Below are positions 52,423 through 56,234 of a DNA stretch of 56,234 nt, in pieces. Positions within the stretch are counted from its first letter, which is position 1; every line of letters starts with the position of its first letter. Location: NCBI GenBank assembly GCA_016278725.1, contig JADQBG010000024.1, positions 1-56,234 of the forward strand, written 5' to 3'. A program made the position numbers and the translations under genes. Below the pieces are notes generated by a model. The model had not been told where the DNA came from. It saw nothing but the letters and a program-made list of their open reading frames with translations, and ran no database searches. The DNA comes from Actinomycetota bacterium (GTDB lineage: Bacteria > Actinomycetota > Thermoleophilia > RBG-16-64-13).

Positions 52423-53838
52423 CTAGTCCCTGGTGGGTCCGCTCAGCTTGCGCTTGAGCCGTTCCACCGAGTTGATCTTGATGCCCAGCAGATCCGCGAT
52501 CCTGGCCTTGGCTTCGATGCCCTTGGCGCAGCCCGGCACCGAGGTGATGACCCCGATGTCCAGGTCTTCTCGGATCTCTCTCATTACGGTCACGTCCGAC
52601 AGGTCCTGTACGCTGATTCGAAGCTTGTCCGCCACGAAGGCCTTTGCTTCCGAGATTCGCATCTTCTGCGCGAGTTGCATGCGGGCGACCAGATCTCCGG
52701 CCGTCCGAATGCCACCCATCCCGGCAGCGACCCCGTGGGCGATGGGCATCCCGTAGGGATCACCCACACCCACCTATAACCCGTCCACTCGCGCGATTTC
52801 CACCATGGCAACTGAAGCGCGAGAGACGCTATCGATGGGCGGTGTTTCGAATACGGGTGAGCCCCCCACGCCCATGCCCATGTTGACGTGGATGGGTATG
52901 TTCGACGCCTCCACGCAGGCCTTCACGAAGGTGACGGCGCGGGCCAGGTTCCAAGCCATGGAGCGGCTGGTATTCGTGTTGACCACGGGTCCGAAGATAT
53001 CCGCGCCGGCTTTCTCGACGAGCTTGACCTGATCGTGCGGAAAGAGCCCGGCAAGGCGCGTGCCCTCATATTCGAGCTTGCCGTGCATGCCGAGAATGAA
53101 CTCACCCGCCATGCCCACTTCGATCGCTAGGCCGGTGCTGTCTTTGAGCTGCTCAACAGCATGCAGAGTGGCCTTGAAGTCCGCATCCCCGGCGGCGCCG
53201 GTCGTATCGAAGTTGATCGCGTCACCGCCGACGTCCCAAAGCTTGGTCGCGACGTACACCATGTCCCGGACAGCGTGCTCGACGGCCAGTTCTTGGGCTT
53301 CGCGCGCCTCGTCGATCTTTGCCATCGGCAGCAGATCCGAGGGATTGCCGAAAGGACCGTCGGGGGCGTAGTAGAGCCCCAGGTTTGGCATGGCTCCGTA
53401 GAAGATGGGCACGATGGTCGAGAGCAGTACGTTTTCCAGAACCTGCTGCTCCTGCGCGATGATCGGCTTCACGGGCTTCCATGAGTAATCGACATGACCG
53501 AGTTCCATCGTGTCGGCTGCGAAAGCCCGTTCGTGCACCTGAATGCCCTGGAGACGGCTGAGCGGTATCCCCACTCCGCTGTTGCCCTGGTCACCGTCGA
53601 GCCTCAGGGTACCGATGTCGTGAGTCAGCACCACCTCATGCCCCTGAGGAACGCCAACCACCCGAGCCGGATTGGTGAACAAATCGAGCAGGAAGTCGTA
53701 TTCGCTGTCGTCCAGCGGCGCAATCTTCCCTCTGTCGGCCGCATCTTCGGACCCCTCGATCAAGTGCGCCCGTATCTCATCGGCCGTCATCTCCACGAAG
53801 TGTCCGTCCCCCATTCGGACGGGGTACTTTTCTGCCAC
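52423..53838 (-). CDS. mtbB: Dimethylamine methyltransferase MtbB (copy 2), pyrrolysine protein
   Basis: The frame is continuous apart from TAG at 52774-52776 (residue 355), at the conserved pyrrolysine site ([15 protein letters not shown]). It is 471 residues including Pyl and close to archaeal MtbB ([46 protein letters not shown]). The start is placed at the GTG at 53838; the GTG at 53847 inside the mtbC stop region is an alternative. It follows its corrinoid gene within a few bases. The final stop is TAG. Confidence 0.95.
52774..52776 (-). other. In-frame UAG (pyrrolysine codon) in mtbB copy 2
   Basis: TAG on the minus strand followed by gtg ggt gtg. The same local sequence flanks the TAG in mtbB copy 1 and in archaeal mtbB. 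Confidence 0.95.
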
Positions 53839-53843
53839 TAACC

Positions 53844-54500
53844 TCACCCCCTCATCGTTTCTGCGATTTCGATCGCCTTTTGCACGGCTTCTTGCGCATC
53901 TTCGGCGTATCCGTCGGCGCCGATCTTGTCCGCCCAATGCTGGGTGACTACCGCGCCTCCGACCATGGTCTTGACCTTGTCCCGCAGACCCGCATCCTTG
54001 AGCTTCTGCTCGAGCGTCCGCTGGCCGACCATGGTGGTCGTCATCAGCGCCGAGCTGCCCACGATATGGGCGCCCGTCTCCTTGACCTTCGCGACGAAGT
54101 CATCAAGGGGGACGTCGCGGCCCAGGTCATGAACCTCGAAGCCGTACACCCGGAGCAGGGTGGCGACTATGCCCTTGCCGATGTCATGCACATCGCCTTC
54201 GATGGTGCCCAGCACGGCTATGCCGGCGGTCTTCTCCTTTTCTGCCTCCGGCAGGCCCTCCTCGAGAATGTCGACCGCCGCCACCATCGCTTCGGAGGCG
54301 ATGATCACTTCGGGGAGGAACACCTGACCCCGCTCGAAGAGATCACCTACCTGTTTCATGCCTTCGCTGTAGCCCAAATTGATCACCTTCACGGGATCCA
54401 ATCCGAGCTCGAGCGCCTGCCGCGCCAAGTCGACCGCCTTCTCTTCGTCGGCGGCTACGATGGCCGCCGCGGCAGCTTCCATCAGTTCCTGTTCGTTCAC
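53844..54500 (-). CDS. mtbC: Methyltransferase corrinoid protein (MtbC-type)
   Basis: The 218-residue protein has the helical cap (1-90) and a B12 domain with [15 protein letters not shown] (His axial ligand), [13 protein letters not shown] and GADGYAEDA. Its gene precedes and nearly touches mtbB copy 2, so it is the probable partner of dimethylamine methyltransferase. The start is GTG after gggggactac. It is closely related to the MttC-type protein at 43954-44610. Stop is TGA. Confidence 0.93.
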   Translation of the reverse strand: MNEQELMEAAAAAIVAADEEKAVDLARQALELGLDPVKVINLGYSEGMKQVGDLFERGQVFLPEVIIASEAMVAAVDILEEGLPEAEKEKTAGIAVLGTIEGDVHDIGKGIVATLLRVYGFEVHDLGRDVPLDDFVAKVKETGAHIVGSSALMTTTMVGQRTLEQKLKDAGLRDKVKTMVGGAVVTQHWADKIGADGYAEDAQEAVQKAIEIAETMRG

Positions 54501-54531
54501 TCGTAGTCCCCCCTGACCGACGGCCGGCCCC

Positions 54532-54559
54532 CGACCTCCGGCCCGAAGGCCGGAGGTCG
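54532..54559 (-). other. Stable intercistronic hairpin between mtmB and mtbC
   Basis: A perfect 12-bp stem (54532-54543 with 54548-54559) closes a tetraloop that reads ttcg on the transcribed strand, within c-uucg-g, an extra-stable loop. No T run follows, so it is not a classical terminator. It lies in the 88-bp gap of an otherwise continuous operon. Confidence 0.85.
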
Positions 54560-54588
54560 TCTGACCGGGGTTGTGTTTCTCTGCACGC

Positions 54589-55995
54589 TCACCAGTACTT
54601 GTAGTTCACGCCGAGTTCCTGAAGGACGGCGACCGCTTCGTCATAGACCGCCAGATACTCCTCGGTGGGCACGATCTGCACCGGGTCGTAGCACTCCTCG
54701 AAGCGCATGCCGGCGGGAGCGGTCTTATAGTCTTTCTCGTAGCGCTTGACGAGAGCATCTAGGATCTCGTTTACCTTATCTAGGGGCATGCCCGCGGCGG
54801 CGTGGGCCACCTCGCCCATGAAGCGCGCCTCGAGCCCGGTGGTCTTGTTCGTGGCCACCCCTTTGGCCGAGGCCACTCCGGAAAGCACCTCGCGCCCGCT
54901 CGCGGTGTCGGTGATGGCCTGAGCCGCGGTTTCTAGGAGACACATGAGCGTGCCCGGACCGGCCACCGTGTAGTACTGATTGCCCAGCATCAGGTGGGTG
55001 TTTGCCTCGACCGCACGGGCGCAGTGCGCGGCGACGGCCAGGGGCTCGCGTGCGGTGGTGATCCCCCAGCGCACATGGATGGGTCCGTCCAGGTGCCAGG
55101 TCGCCTGGGTCATGACGAACGCGTTTATGTGGGCGGCCACGTCGACAATGGCGGTCTCCTCAAGACCACCGGCGTAGCCCCCGAAGATGGGCATCTGCTC
55201 ACACATGATGATGTTCCCGGCCAGTACGTAATGAGCGGTAAAGGTCAACGCACCTACGTCGATCTTAAGCTCATTTAGCTGAGACACCTCATGGCTATCA
55301 GAAGCCCGCATTCCCCCGGGAAAGTCGGCAGCAATGACTCCGCCGGGAGATAGAGAGGTTTCATTGCCCTATAAGCCCATCCCCGGCCGGCCCGCGCGGG
55401 CTTGAGCCAGGCGCACCATGTAGGCCTCGCTCTTTACCGCGGCGATCTCCCAAGGGGAGTTCGGCGTGGGGTCATAGCCGTGGAAGGTCTGCATGACGCC
55501 ATCTACGATGGTGTCGACGATGCCTTCTTTGGCGTAGGACTCATGGATGGGCAGGAACATCTCCTCAGAACAAGGCGCCCCGGTGGGTCCCCCCTGGATG
55601 ATGGGCGGCCGCTCGTCCTTATAGGAACGCGGCTTGAGATGGCGGGCGTCGCGGCCTTCGCCGATGACGGCGGACTTAGGCGCCGCGGCCAGGCTCGCCC
55701 ACACCTCTTCTTCGGTGTATTTGACGACCCTACCGGTGTCCATGCAGTACACGCCGCAGGTAAGCAGCATCTCAAGGCCCGCCTGAAAGAGCCGATCACA
55801 AAGAGCGTCGTCTGTCGGCACCATGACGGATTTGTCCATCTTAACGTCGTGCTTTTCCTTCAGGGCTGAAGCCGTCTTGGGGATGAGCTCATAGTCCCAG
55901 GTCTCTTCTGCCATCTTCGGCCCGGTCTTGGCTCTTTGATAGGCCTCAAAGACGGTGATCTTCTGGCCCACGGCCCGGGTTTTGTCTTTTGCCAT
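54589..55995 (-). CDS. mtmB: Monomethylamine methyltransferase MtmB, pyrrolysine protein
   Basis: It moves the methyl group of monomethylamine to its corrinoid protein. The frame is continuous except for TAG at 55369-55371 (residue 209), at RAGRPGMGL-O-GNETSL, the site where pyrrolysine was first seen in M. barkeri MtmB (residue 202). The total is 468 residues including Pyl. SDSHEVSQLNELKID and EQMPIFGGYAGGLEET match closely. The ATG at 55995 follows aaaggagggaacca. Stop is TGA, unlike the other three Pyl genes. Confidence 0.96.
55369..55371 (-). other. In-frame UAG (pyrrolysine codon) in mtmB
   Basis: TAG on the minus strand followed by ggc aat gaa. Conserved MtmB sequence flanks the codon on both sides. 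Confidence 0.96.
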
Positions 55996-56016
55996 TTGGT
56001 TCCCTCCTTTCCCTCG

Positions 56017-56184
56017 TTAGTGCTTCCCACCTGCCGATTCCATTAGCTCGATGGCCACGCGTACGGCGTCGGCGGCGTTGTCGGCAAAGCCGTCGGCGCC
56101 GATCTTGTCTATCCACTCCTGCGAGACCGGGGCGCCGCCGAACATGCACTTGACGCTTTCGCGGATGCCCTCTTCTTTTGGGAC
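56017..56184 (-). pseudogene. mtmC: 3' fragment of a corrinoid protein gene (MtmC-type)
   Basis: The last 55 or so codons of a methyltransferase corrinoid protein are readable: EEGIRESVKCMFGGAPVSQ, WIDKIGADGFADNAADAV, then a TAA stop 21 bp before mtmB. Upstream the frame meets TAA at 56185-56187 and the remaining 47 bp show no similarity to the family. The gene is thus cut about 160 codons short, by an insertion, deletion or assembly join. If intact elsewhere it would be the MtmB partner. Confidence 0.7.
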
Positions 56185-56234
56185 TTATATACTTGACGCA
56201 CCCAGGCCGATTGCTTAGGCTGGACGTAGATCCT
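56185..56234. other. Unassigned 50 bp at the window edge
   Basis: This short stretch interrupts the corrinoid gene. It contains gggacttatatacttgacgc on the plus strand, which also reads as a possible -10/-35-like AT-rich patch. It might be the end of an insertion element, but no inverted repeat partner or transposase is visible in the window. Confidence 0.35.

Noticed and set aside
55946-56149. A 67-codon Arg-rich ORF upstream of mtmB
   Set aside because: It is a shifted frame of the mtmC fragment, whose true frame encodes the conserved corrinoid-protein C-terminus.

Overview
The window is a GC-rich bacterial chromosome segment, most likely from a deep-branching member of the Actinomycetota. 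The strongest evidence is gene order: lipoprotein-tyrS...mpg and thrS/infC-rpmI-rplT-trmH-pheS-pheT-argCJBDFRGH follow the arrangement known from Mycobacterium and Streptomyces. A PASTA-type class A penicillin-binding protein and a 16S 5' end of Gram-positive type agree. The species cannot be named from the sequence alone.

Layout. Positions 1-1000 hold the 5' end of a 16S rRNA gene (minus strand) and its long leader with three tandem sigma-70-type promoters. From 1 to 8.7 kb are a lipoprotein, tyrS, a PASTA penicillin-binding protein, a NIF3-like protein, mpg and a thiolase. From 8.9 to 13.3 kb is a polyhydroxyalkanoate (PHA) cluster: reductase, two phasin/PhaE-like Trp-rich proteins, PhaE and class III PhaC. 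From 13.3 to 31.8 kb is a long minus-strand housekeeping block with an M24 peptidase, the complete arginine pathway, pheST, trmH, rplT, rpmI, infC and thrS. From 31.9 to 40.7 kb are a GNAT protein, an unusual YchF-like protein, an SLH/L,D-transpeptidase, three tRNAs (Val, Cys, Gly), a NIF3-RNase H fusion and a MoxR ATPase/VWA pair joined across an A9 tract.

From 40.8 kb to the right edge every gene is on the minus strand and the region forms a methylamine/pyrrolysine island. It encodes dimethylamine (mtbB, two copies), trimethylamine (mttB) and monomethylamine (mtmB) methyltransferases, each interrupted by one in-frame UAG at the known pyrrolysine site. It also carries two full corrinoid proteins and a truncated third, a sodium:solute symporter, an MtbA-like methylcobamide methyltransferase, and a complete pyl cassette: tRNA-Pyl with CUA anticodon, pylSn, pylSc, pylB, pylC and pylD. 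The inferred pathway is uptake of methylamines, methyl transfer to a corrinoid protein by the pyrrolysine enzymes, then onward transfer by the MtbA-like protein or an enzyme outside the window. No reductive activase (RamA) is present here.

The most striking property is that UAG is also the commonest stop codon in the window: by my count 26 of 51 genes, including rplT, rpmI, infC, thrS, pheS and pheT. Three of the four methyltransferase genes use UAG both as an internal sense codon and as the terminator. The five pyl protein genes all end in UGA. How this cell separates the two meanings of UAG is the central open question.
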